DNA of 8,253 nt from CAMQRS01 sp964370065 (GTDB taxonomy: Bacteria > Bacillota_I > Bacilli_A > Erysipelotrichales > Erysipelotrichaceae), in assembly GCA_964370065.1 (NCBI GenBank), contig CAYJGK010000037.1, positions 1-8,253 on the forward strand, in the 5' to 3' direction. The notes beneath the pieces were generated by a model. The model was not told the DNA's origin. It made no database searches and worked only from the letters and a program-made list of their open reading frames with translations. This document shows positions 1-5,160 of this stretch, piece by piece. Made by a program: the position numbers and the translations under genes. Numbering within the stretch: the first letter of the stretch is position 1; each line of letters starts with the position of its first letter.

Positions 1-1043
1 TTTTCCACTTTATTTTCTAATGTGAAAGAATATACCTTTCCATCTTCATTGATTAGTACTGAAAAAGGTTTTAACACTTCAAAAGATGCACTTTTTTGTT
101 CAACCACTTGGTATTGTCCTGCATTTAATAACTTAGAAATAGCATATCCATTTTGATTCGTTGTTATTTTATCAACTATTTCATTGGCTTCATTTATAAT
201 CAAAAATGTATAACCAACGCCATTTGAATTTTGTGTATCATCGACTGTTTTAAAGATTTCGATTTGCCCCTCAATAGGATCCACTTCAAAGTTAATTTTA
301 CATTGAATAGGATCCGATAATTTCCCTGCATATATTTTTTGACTAATAAAATGGTCATACACATACGAAACTCCTAAATGCTGTTGTTCATATTTGCGTA
401 GCGTAATACTTCCGGAAAGTGGTGTATGTTCTGTTGCTTGTAAAACTAAATCATTTCCTTTTCGCATAACTAGCATACCTTGTGCATCTTCTACTATAAA
501 TTGATGTAACACCTGATTGGTATCCTTTAAAGTTATACTTTCTCCTTGTTGTAATGAAATGTTATGATTATCAAATGACACTCTAGTATCATGTTGGGCA
601 ATCAATTGTAAGACTTCTTGTTTTCTTTGTTCATATCCTACTACAGTATGGCTTGGACAATATTGAATACTTTCCCATATCATTAATTGTGTCAACGCAT
701 AGTCATAATGACTTTGTGGCGTATTGACATACCCATGATAAATCATTTTAGAAAATGCAATACGTTGTTCTATATTGGGAATATACCCGTTGGGGTTTCC
801 TATTAAATTCCAAGGTTCTATGCAAAACCCAATATTTCCATCACTCATATGTATTTTCTCAATCGCTTGATTAATAAACCAAGCGCTGCCTCCATCTGGT
901 GAGTAAGCTGTCCCCGTGTGCATATAACCTGTATTTTCTATGTGGCGTGCCGACACTGTATTGGCATACACTTTAATTTGTGTTTGCATACTATAAACTA
1001 CAAATAATAATAAAACTAATAATCGTGTTAATTTCTTTCTCAT
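1..1043 (-). CDS. Thioester-domain surface adhesin with SpaA-like isopeptide domain (3' end beyond window)
   Basis: I translated this frame from the ATG at 1043; 347 codons are visible and the frame is still open at base 1. Residues 1-27 form a Sec signal peptide (MRKK start, hydrophobic core, likely cut after VYA27). Residues about 40-135 look like the Gram-positive thioester domain (TED, PF08341): GFCIEP with Cys74, then YALTQLMIWE with Gln119, the residues expected to form the internal thioester that bonds covalently to host amines. Residues about 255-347 form a SpaA/Cna-B type prealbumin-like domain with Lys265 in the first strand, Glu315 in the QYQVVEQ strand and Asn344 in LENK, the expected isopeptide Lys-Asn pair and catalytic Glu. 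A beta-rich linker lies between. More repeats and an LPXTG anchor probably follow off the left edge, which is inferred. It is the last visible gene of a minus-strand operon, 60 bp after the small secreted protein. An AAAGGAGT ribosome site at 1048-1055 fixes the start. Confidence 0.85.
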   Translation of the reverse strand, partial: MRKKLTRLLVLLLFVVYSMQTQIKVYANTVSARHIENTGYMHTGTAYSPDGGSAWFINQAIEKIHMSDGNIGFCIEPWNLIGNPNGYIPNIEQRIAFSKMIYHGYVNTPQSHYDYALTQLMIWESIQYCPSHTVVGYEQRKQEVLQLIAQHDTRVSFDNHNISLQQGESITLKDTNQVLHQFIVEDAQGMLVMRKGNDLVLQATEHTPLSGSITLRKYEQQHLGVSYVYDHFISQKIYAGKLSDPIQCKINFEVDPIEGQIEIFKTVDDTQNSNGVGYTFLIINEANEIVDKITTNQNGYAISKLLNAGQYQVVEQKSASFEVLKPFSVLINEDGKVYSFTLENKVE

Positions 1044-1047
1044 AATA

Positions 1048-1055
1048 ACTCCTTT
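1048..1055 (-). promoter_or_regulatory. Ribosome binding site of the thioester adhesin
   Basis: On the minus strand AAAGGAGT lies 4 bases before the ATG at 1043, with the AGGAG core 5 bases away. It supports that start and shows the adhesin has its own strong initiation site rather than relying on coupling to the upstream gene. Confidence 0.75.
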
Positions 1056-1103
1056 ATCCACGATTATATATATGTCATCATTCTTTGTTTTTCCTTACCA
1101 ATA

Positions 1104-1538
1104 TTATTCTTTCCACTGTACACTCCAATATTCTAAACCCAAATCAGCTAACATATTCCCACAAGTGTCCTGTGCAAGTGTATATCCATCAAATCCCCAT
1201 TGCCCATATATTTCATATAATCTATCTTCTTGCATAACATATTCCCACCAAGCATCGTATTCTTGTTGACTATAAAACACTAAACCACTATTTCCTATTT
1301 CATGAGTCGCTGGTGCCCCAGCTATACAACCATCGCTTAAAATTTCATCTTTAACTGGTTGCGACTCATTGTCTACAATGGGATACTGTTTGGTATCCTC
1401 TAAAATCACTTCTTGATTTTCAACCACTTTTACTTCCTTTGGCTTTTCAACCTGTGCCACTGATACATTGCTCTTCAAAGTCAAATAGAAACAGCACAAT
1501 AGTATCGCATTCATTAGACTCACCATAATTCTTCTCAT
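1104..1538 (-). CDS. Small secreted protein of unknown function, 144 aa
   Basis: I do not recognise a named family. From the ATG at 1538 the protein begins MRRIMVSLMNAILLCC and has a hydrophobic segment to about residue 28 (SVA28), consistent with a Sec signal peptide. Residues 30-68 are a charged, low-complexity linker rich in Glu, Val and Lys. Residues 70-144 form a compact aromatic-rich module with IGNSGLVF at 81-88, several Trp (97, 98, 114, 138, 142) and two Cys (71, 126) that could form a disulfide. The same frame is open upstream to 1658, but that would overlap the prepilin peptidase by 115 bp and put 40 hydrophilic residues before the signal peptide, so 1538 is preferred. No clear ribosome site precedes 1538. 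The ATG at 1514 has GGTGAG five bases upstream and is a real alternative. It starts 5 bp after the prepilin peptidase stop and sits 60 bp before the adhesin, so it is probably a co-expressed cell-surface component. Confidence 0.7.
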   Translation of the reverse strand: MRRIMVSLMNAILLCCFYLTLKSNVSVAQVEKPKEVKVVENQEVILEDTKQYPIVDNESQPVKDEILSDGCIAGAPATHEIGNSGLVFYSQQEYDAWWEYVMQEDRLYEIYGQWGFDGYTLAQDTCGNMLADLGLEYWSVQWKE

Positions 1539-1543
1539 TTTGA

Positions 1544-2242
1544 TTACAGTAATAAAAAAAGCATTGCACTTAGACAAATATAGGGTGCAAAAGCTATTTT
1601 CTTTACTTTCTCCTTTCCTATTATCATCATTATAAAACTTCCTAAACTGGCTAACCAAATACTAAGTATAAAACTATACACTATGCTTATTCCACCTAGT
1701 GCATAACCTAAAATACAATATAGTTTAATGTCGCCTACTCCGAAGCTATGTTTGATGATTTGATTCATCAAACATAAAAAGCCACTAATAATAAATATAC
1801 CTAGAATATGAGTAACCAAGTTATATTGATTAGCATAAACAACTTTACATAATACGAAAAATAATAATGCATACAAACAGCTATCATAAATGTAGTAAGT
1901 TTGATAATCAATAATGGCAATCACTAATAATGTCATGCCTATTAAATATAAAATAATATATTCATAATGAAATCCATACATCGTAAACAATAGAACACTA
2001 AAAACCGCTCCAATCGCTTCTATTACAGGGTATTGTATACTAATCTTTTGCTTACAATAACGACAAGTTCCCAACAACGAAATAAAGCTTAATATAGGTA
2101 TTAAATCTAAAATATGCAAAGGATGATGACAATGGACACATTTAGAATGCCCCATTATAAATGATTCCTGTTTGGGTATTCGACTTATTAATACATTACA
2201 AAAACTGGCAATACATAAACCTATTATCAAATAATAAAACAT
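1544..2242 (-). CDS. Prepilin peptidase, A24 family (leader peptidase/N-methyltransferase type)
   Basis: This is a membrane-embedded aspartyl protease that removes the leader from type IV prepilins or competence pseudopilins and usually methylates the new N-terminus. The 232-aa length is typical of the PilD/ComC family. Seen in the sequence: a first membrane segment with ASFCNVLISRIP (residues 12-23), the cytoplasmic DiS_P_DiS-type domain with two Cys pairs (CVHC at 35-38, CRYC at 60-63), the family-typical PVIEAIGA at 72-79, then multiple hydrophobic helices. The catalytic aspartates are Asp112 in AIIDYQTYYI and Asp171 in FGVGDIK, the GxGD signature. The start is fixed by a near-perfect GAGGTGAT ribosome site at 2246-2253. 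It is first in the operon with the small secreted protein and the adhesin. No pilin, ATPase or competence gene is visible here, so its substrate is unknown; the adhesin has an ordinary Sec signal and is not an obvious substrate. Confidence 0.9.
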   Translation of the reverse strand: MFYYLIIGLCIASFCNVLISRIPKQESFIMGHSKCVHCHHPLHILDLIPILSFISLLGTCRYCKQKISIQYPVIEAIGAVFSVLLFTMYGFHYEYIILYLIGMTLLVIAIIDYQTYYIYDSCLYALLFFVLCKVVYANQYNLVTHILGIFIISGFLCLMNQIIKHSFGVGDIKLYCILGYALGGISIVYSFILSIWLASLGSFIMMIIGKEKVKKIAFAPYICLSAMLFLLL

Positions 2243-2245
2243 CTA

Positions 2246-2253
2246 ATCACCTC
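2246..2253 (-). promoter_or_regulatory. Ribosome binding site of the prepilin peptidase
   Basis: The minus strand reads GAGGTGAT, an eight-base match to the anti-Shine-Dalgarno complement, three bases before the ATG at 2242. This is the strongest ribosome site in the operon and fixes the start. Confidence 0.8.
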
Positions 2254-2286
2254 ATATACATATACACGAAATAATCGAATATACCT

Positions 2287-2322
2287 AAAAAAAAGAATAA
2301 ATGCTTGTACATTTATTCTTTT
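2287..2322 (-). terminator. AT-rich 13-bp hairpin with U-tract in the prepilin peptidase leader (possible attenuator)
   Basis: Bases 2291-2303 and 2310-2322 are perfect 13-bp inverted repeats with a six-base loop (2304-2309). On the minus strand the hairpin is followed by a run of eight T (2294 down to 2287), so it looks like an intrinsic terminator facing the prepilin peptidase, whose ATG is 45 bases further on. The stem has only two G-C pairs, so its strength is uncertain. It may be a second terminator for readthrough from the phospholipase gene. If the operon promoter lies at 2376-2405, it would instead be an attenuator in the leader. Confidence 0.55.
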
Positions 2323-2375
2323 CATTAATGTAAATAAGAGGTTTCTTCTGTTTCTTTGCGAAAGAATATACCTAT

Positions 2376-2405
2376 ACTATAATCATCTGTAAATTATACT
2401 GTAAA
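2376..2405 (-). promoter_or_regulatory. Candidate sigma-A promoter for the prepilin peptidase-adhesin operon
   Basis: On the minus strand TTTACA (2405-2400) and TATAGT (2381-2376) are separated by 18 bp, each one base from consensus. Transcription would start near 2369, leaving a leader of about 125 nt that includes the hairpin at 2287-2322. A perfect TATAAT at 2378-2383 also overlaps on the plus strand, but its -35 (TTTGCG at 2355) is poor and no plus-strand gene follows. Confidence 0.4.
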
Positions 2406-2506
2406 TACTACGCACTAGTAACAGACCTTTTTCCTTCTACTGCATATTTAATGCAAAAGAATGGATATGTATATTAGTCATTTGCTCAATCAGTAATATA
2501 GAAGAC

Positions 2507-2544
2507 TAAAAAAGAAGTAAATAGCATTATTGCTACCGCTATTT
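2507..2544 (-). terminator. Intrinsic terminator of the MFS-phospholipase operon
   Basis: On the minus strand AAATAGC (2544-2538) pairs with GCTATTT (2525-2519) and is followed by ACTTC and a T-run to about 2507. The 5' arm contains the phospholipase stop codon (TAG, 2541-2539), so the terminator begins inside the gene's last codons. Confidence 0.6.
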
Positions 2545-3321
2545 AACAGACGCATAATTATGACGAAATAAAGAAGATAAGTCTTCTCTTCCCATAATAT
2601 ATTCATAAAAATTATCAATCATCATGTCGGCTTGCATGACAGAACGTAAATAAATTTCATACAATACGATATCACTTTTCTTACTTTCTTTACTCGGTAA
2701 GCGTTCCATCATGATACCCGCTATTTTTTGTTGTCGACTGATAAAAGCTAAACTACGTAAAATCGCTTTTTTTACATAATTGGGTCGTAACCAACCTTGC
2801 ACACGAATTAAACTTTTAACGCAATGATAAATAACACGTGGTTCATCTTTCGTAATCGTTGCAATGATTTTAGCATCTTCCTCATTGGCTACCACATGAC
2901 AAGCAGTTTGATAAGCCATATGATTTAATCCATCTTTAATCAACAAATATTGATCAAAACTATTTTCAATTGCATTATGTGCAACGTGGTTCATTCTCTC
3001 ATAATAATCAATATACGTATGACATTGGCTATCCAATATATAATGGCATAAAAAACCTAAGTAATACGCAATATAAGCATCTTGCTGTGCATATTGCTTC
3101 GCTTCTTCAAAAAAAGGTTTTGCACATTCGTTGTGTAACACACTGCCTTTTCTTTGTACATCGTTACGATAAAATAAATGATAATAAAAAAATATATCAG
3201 GACCATGCAACCCTACATTAAAAATCCTTTCATTCTCCTTTATAATGCGTTTGACCTCTTCCTTGTGTAAGGCTTGTAATACGTCCTTACCAAAGCGATA
3301 ATGTGTATATGTAGCTGGCAT
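2539..3321 (-). CDS. Zinc-dependent phospholipase C family protein
   Basis: This 260-aa protein begins MPATYTHYRFG, typical of the bacterial zinc-dependent phospholipase C / S1-P1 nuclease-like fold (PF00882). Probable zinc ligands are visible: His7, His39 and Asp42 in GLHGPDIFFYY, His63 in LHNE, and the HxxxDxxxH motif His93-Asp97-His101 in CHYILDSQCHTYI. It is helical throughout, and unlike clostridial alpha-toxin it has no signal peptide and no C-terminal C2/PLAT domain, so it is probably cytoplasmic. The substrate is unproven: many members of this short group are named only by family, and a phosphodiesterase of another kind is possible. The start is fixed by AGGAGGT just upstream. It follows the MFS transporter by 18 bp in the same direction, so the two are almost certainly co-transcribed, and it ends in its own terminator. 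Confidence 0.82.
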   Translation of the reverse strand: MPATYTHYRFGKDVLQALHKEEVKRIIKENERIFNVGLHGPDIFFYYHLFYRNDVQRKGSVLHNECAKPFFEEAKQYAQQDAYIAYYLGFLCHYILDSQCHTYIDYYERMNHVAHNAIENSFDQYLLIKDGLNHMAYQTACHVVANEEDAKIIATITKDEPRVIYHCVKSLIRVQGWLRPNYVKKAILRSLAFISRQQKIAGIMMERLPSKESKKSDIVLYEIYLRSVMQADMMIDNFYEYIMGREDLSSLFRHNYASVK

Positions 3322-3327
3322 AATACG

Positions 3328-3334
3328 ACCTCCT
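3328..3334 (-). promoter_or_regulatory. Ribosome binding site of the phospholipase family gene
   Basis: The minus strand reads AGGAGGT in the 18-bp gap after the MFS stop codon, six bases before the ATG at 3321. It fixes the start and shows strong independent initiation inside the operon. Confidence 0.8.
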
Positions 3335-3339
3335 AAAGT

Positions 3340-4569
3340 CTATTTCTTATAGGAGACAGACTTTCTAAATAAAATAAATCCAATTAAAATGAGTGGGGCA
3401 ATAACACTCACTCCAATTGAAGAGTTACCACTAACTTGAGTTAGAATGGAAACTAACATCGTTCCTAAAAAAGCAGCACCTTTTCCACAAATATCCATAA
3501 TACCAAAATATTCTCCTGCTTTTTGTGCGGGAATAATTTTTCCAAAATAAGAGCGTGATAACGCTTGAATTCCTCCTTGGAACATTCCTACTAATACTGC
3601 TAAAATCCAAAATTGAATTTGCGTTTGTAGAAAAATAGCAAAAATTGCAATTCCTATATACGCTAAAATACAAATACTAATTAGTCGCTCACTCTTAATT
3701 GTTTGTGAAATTCTACCAAACAATAAAGCAAATGGAAAGGCGACAATTTGTGTGACCAACAAGGCTAATAGTAACCCAGTACTATCTAAGCCTAATGCTG
3801 CACCATAAGCTGTTGCCATATCAATAATTGTATACACTCCATCAATATAGAAAAAGAAAGCAATTAGAAAAAACATAATTTTCTTATCTTTTTTTATTTC
3901 TTTTAATGTCATCACTAGCTTTTTAATTCCGACATGTGCATCTTTTGTAACGTGTTTTTGATGGTAGTTTTTCACTAAAGGAAACGTCATTACTAACCAC
4001 CAAAGTGCATTAATTAAAAATGCGCAAAGCATAGCTAATGTAAAAGAAATGCCAATATTTTCATAAAACAAAACTAATAATAATCCTACAATAAATGGTA
4101 AGACACTTCCAATATATCCATAAGCAAACCCAAATGAAGATACTTTATCCATTCGTTCTGGTGAGGTGGAGTCAATTAACATAGAATCATAAATAATTAA
4201 ACTATAAGCATACGCTATTTTAGCGACAACGAAGACAACTAGAAAGATTAGCCAAGAAGAAGTAAATCCTAGAGCTGCTGTAGCTACCACACCACAAATT
4301 ACACTTGATAATAAAAATTTCTTTTTATAATGTCCGCGATCTGAGAAGGCTCCTAAAAAAGGACCACTTAGTGCCACTAAAATTGTGACCAAAGAAACTG
4401 CATAACCCCAATAAGCTAAATATTCACTAGACGTTAATCCCTGTGATTCAGCTAGATAGTTAAAATAAATTGGGAAAATGGTTGAAACTAGTAAAGTAAA
4501 TGCAGAGTTCCCTACATCATACATAATCCAACTTTTTTCTAGTTTAGTAAGCGCAAACTTTTTTTTCAT
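3340..4569 (-). CDS. MFS transporter, UMF1 (Atg22-like) family
   Basis: This 409-aa integral membrane protein has about twelve hydrophobic segments. Its N-terminus carries the hallmark of the UMF1/Atg22 group (PF11700), SWIMYDVGNSAF at residues 13-24, followed by TIFPIYFNYLA. An MFS motif A-like loop, GAFSDRGHYKKK, lies at 73-84 between helices 2 and 3. A charged central loop (about 195-230, Lys-rich) separates the two six-helix halves. A second conserved stretch, GMFQGGIQALSRSYFGKIIP, is typical of the family's C-terminal half. Yeast Atg22 exports vacuolar amino acids; bacterial substrates are largely unknown, so none is assigned. The start at 4569 has a modest TAGGAA ribosome site. It is first in the operon with the phospholipase family gene and diverges from the MATE exporter across a 490-bp control region. 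Confidence 0.88.
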   Translation of the reverse strand: MKKKFALTKLEKSWIMYDVGNSAFTLLVSTIFPIYFNYLAESQGLTSSEYLAYWGYAVSLVTILVALSGPFLGAFSDRGHYKKKFLLSSVICGVVATAALGFTSSWLIFLVVFVVAKIAYAYSLIIYDSMLIDSTSPERMDKVSSFGFAYGYIGSVLPFIVGLLLVLFYENIGISFTLAMLCAFLINALWWLVMTFPLVKNYHQKHVTKDAHVGIKKLVMTLKEIKKDKKIMFFLIAFFFYIDGVYTIIDMATAYGAALGLDSTGLLLALLVTQIVAFPFALLFGRISQTIKSERLISICILAYIGIAIFAIFLQTQIQFWILAVLVGMFQGGIQALSRSYFGKIIPAQKAGEYFGIMDICGKGAAFLGTMLVSILTQVSGNSSIGVSVIAPLILIGFILFRKSVSYKK

Positions 4570-4583
4570 ATTTTTTTCCTACA

Positions 4584-4613
4584 AATGTATTGTCATACCC
4601 ATAGCAATACATT
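4584..4613. repeat. 9-bp inverted repeat with 12-base spacer just before the MFS start
   Basis: AATGTATTG (4584-4592) and CAATACATT (4605-4613) are perfect inverted repeats separated by 12 bases. The element ends three bases before the AGGAA ribosome site of the MFS gene on the minus strand. It has no T-run and is not a terminator. It could be an operator for a dimeric repressor or a leader hairpin affecting initiation. Confidence 0.6.
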
Positions 4614-4654
4614 ACCCCTTTTATAAAATTGTACTCTCTTTTCTCATAAATTTA

Positions 4655-4666
4655 AAGAATATTCTT
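4655..4666. repeat. 12-bp perfect palindrome AAGAATATTCTT
   Basis: A perfect palindrome without spacer lies about 86 bp upstream of the MFS start. If transcription starts from the TATAAT at 4692-4687 it would sit just downstream of the start point, a common operator position. In AT-rich DNA it may also be chance. Confidence 0.35.
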
Positions 4667-4686
4667 CTAATAAACAAATTTCACAT

Positions 4687-4692
4687 ATTATA
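4687..4692 (-). promoter_or_regulatory. Candidate -10 element of the MFS-phospholipase operon
   Basis: The minus strand has a perfect TATAAT (4692-4687), preceded by TG without the usual spacer base, but I see no good -35. Transcription would start near 4680 and give a leader of about 110 nt containing both inverted repeats. A competing TACAAT lies closer to the gene at about 4630. Confidence 0.3.
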
Positions 4693-4900
4693 CATTAGAG
4701 ATTACATAAATTCATATAATAATTTATTTCCTTCTTATTTGTTTCCCTAAATTAATTTGTGATAGTATACTTACATTCTAGAAAATGAATAAATATAATC
4801 GTAATTGATTACACCTACTTATTCTACTTTCATAAAGTGAAATTAGTTTAGGATATCATGTCTTTATTATCATGAATATTGGAATCATTTTCATCCAAAA

Positions 4901-4931
4901 TTGAATTACTAGAAACTTGAAACTTTATAGA
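4901..4931 (+). promoter_or_regulatory. Candidate promoter of the riboswitch-MATE unit
   Basis: TTGAAT (4901-4906) and TATAGA (4926-4931) are 19 bp apart on the plus strand. The start point would be near 4938, just before the structured RNA beginning about 4945. The spacing is long and the match moderate, but a promoter is required here. Confidence 0.35.
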
Positions 4932-4944
4932 GAACTAAAATAAT

Positions 4945-5022
4945 CGTGACAGGGCAAAAATTATATGCTAAGATAAGAAAGTTCTACGTGACAGCGACAC
5001 AGTCGTCTAAGGTGATCCCCGT
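4945..5022 (+). promoter_or_regulatory. Likely guanidine-IV (mepA motif) riboswitch aptamer
   Basis: About 78 GC-richer bases stand out from the AT-rich surroundings and end in a strong terminator directly before a MepA-like MATE exporter. Seen: the octamer CGTGACAG occurs twice (4945-4952, 4987-4994); ACAGGG (4949-4954) can pair with CCCCGT (5017-5022) to close the domain with one A-C mismatch; GCGAC (4994-4998) can pair with GTCGT (5002-5006); TTCTACG (4983-4988 region) is an unpaired candidate core. The 3' closing strand shares CGT with the base of the terminator stem (5020-5022), so aptamer and terminator compete, giving an ON switch when ligand is bound. The class is inferred from gene context plus my memory of the motif: guanidine-IV RNAs lie upstream of mepA-type MATE genes and control terminators. 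Another ligand class is possible. Confidence 0.65.
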
Positions 5023-5055
5023 AAACAAGAAACATTTCTTGTTTACGTTTTTTTT
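5020..5055 (+). terminator. Riboswitch expression-platform terminator
   Basis: CGTAAACAAGAA (5020-5031) pairs perfectly with TTCTTGTTTACG (5036-5047), a 12-bp stem with the four-base loop ACAT, followed by eight T (5048-5055). This is the strongest intrinsic terminator in the window, and it lies upstream of the gene, not after one. That position implies conditional termination in the MATE leader. Confidence 0.9.
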
Positions 5056-5058
5056 ATT

Positions 5059-5158
5059 NNNNNNNNNNNNNNNNNNNNNNNNNNNNNNNNNNNNNNNNNN
5101 NNNNNNNNNNNNNNNNNNNNNNNNNNNNNNNNNNNNNNNNNNNNNNNNNNNNNNNNNN
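5059..5158. other. 100-N scaffold gap
   Basis: Exactly 100 N, the usual placeholder for a gap of unknown size. It begins three bases after the terminator T-run and hides the rest of the leader, the ribosome site and the first codons of the MATE gene. Assembly breaks of this kind are common at strong hairpins. Confidence 0.97.
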
Positions 5159-5160
5159 TA

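Larger units (their letters stand above)
2243..2538. other. Non-coding interval between two minus-strand operons
   Basis: I found no credible gene on either strand; the longest small frames noticed are under about 15 codons. The interval holds the terminator of the phospholipase gene at its right end, the candidate promoter and leader hairpin of the prepilin peptidase, and about 100 bp (2406-2505) for which I see no role. A short inverted repeat (TGCAT/ATGCA) lies near 2441-2455. Confidence 0.6.
4570..4940. other. Divergent control region between MFS and MATE genes
   Basis: About 370 bp of roughly 75-80% AT with no credible gene. A plus-strand open frame from 4478 to 4750 overlaps the MFS gene and has no recognisable content. 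Besides the elements listed separately, it contains short dyads around 4796-4812 (TAATC/GATTA), 4829-4843 (TTTCA/TGAAA) and 4857-4876 (TCATG/CATGA), plus an AGTATACT palindrome near 4765. None is strong enough to name. Confidence 0.5.

Noticed and set aside
1072..1269. Plus-strand open frame of 65 codons, rich in Tyr, Ser and Cys
   Set aside because: It is antisense to the small secreted protein and its composition reflects the reverse complement of that gene.
1539..1658. In-frame extension of the small secreted protein upstream to an ATG at 1658
   Set aside because: It would overlap the well-supported prepilin peptidase by 115 bp in another frame and bury the signal peptide behind 40 charged residues.
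3431..3673. Minus-strand open frame of 80 codons inside the MFS gene in another frame
   Set aside because: It is a frame-shadow of the MFS gene with no plausible composition or start signal.
4478..4750. Plus-strand open frame of 90 codons
   Set aside because: It overlaps the MFS start on the other strand, has no ribosome site, and is the kind of open frame expected in AT-rich DNA.
4970..5010. Purine riboswitch, because of GTTCTACG resembling GTTTCTACC
   Set aside because: There is no matching pair of kissing hairpins or flanking P1 core, and the downstream gene is a cation exporter rather than a purine gene.
4945..5022. Cyclic di-GMP-I riboswitch, because of ACAGGGCAAA
   Set aside because: The other conserved blocks of that class (GCAAAGCC and GGTAGC) are absent.
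4946..5058. Plus-strand open frame through the leader RNA into the N gap
   Set aside because: It covers the aptamer and terminator, has no ribosome site, and its continuation is only N.
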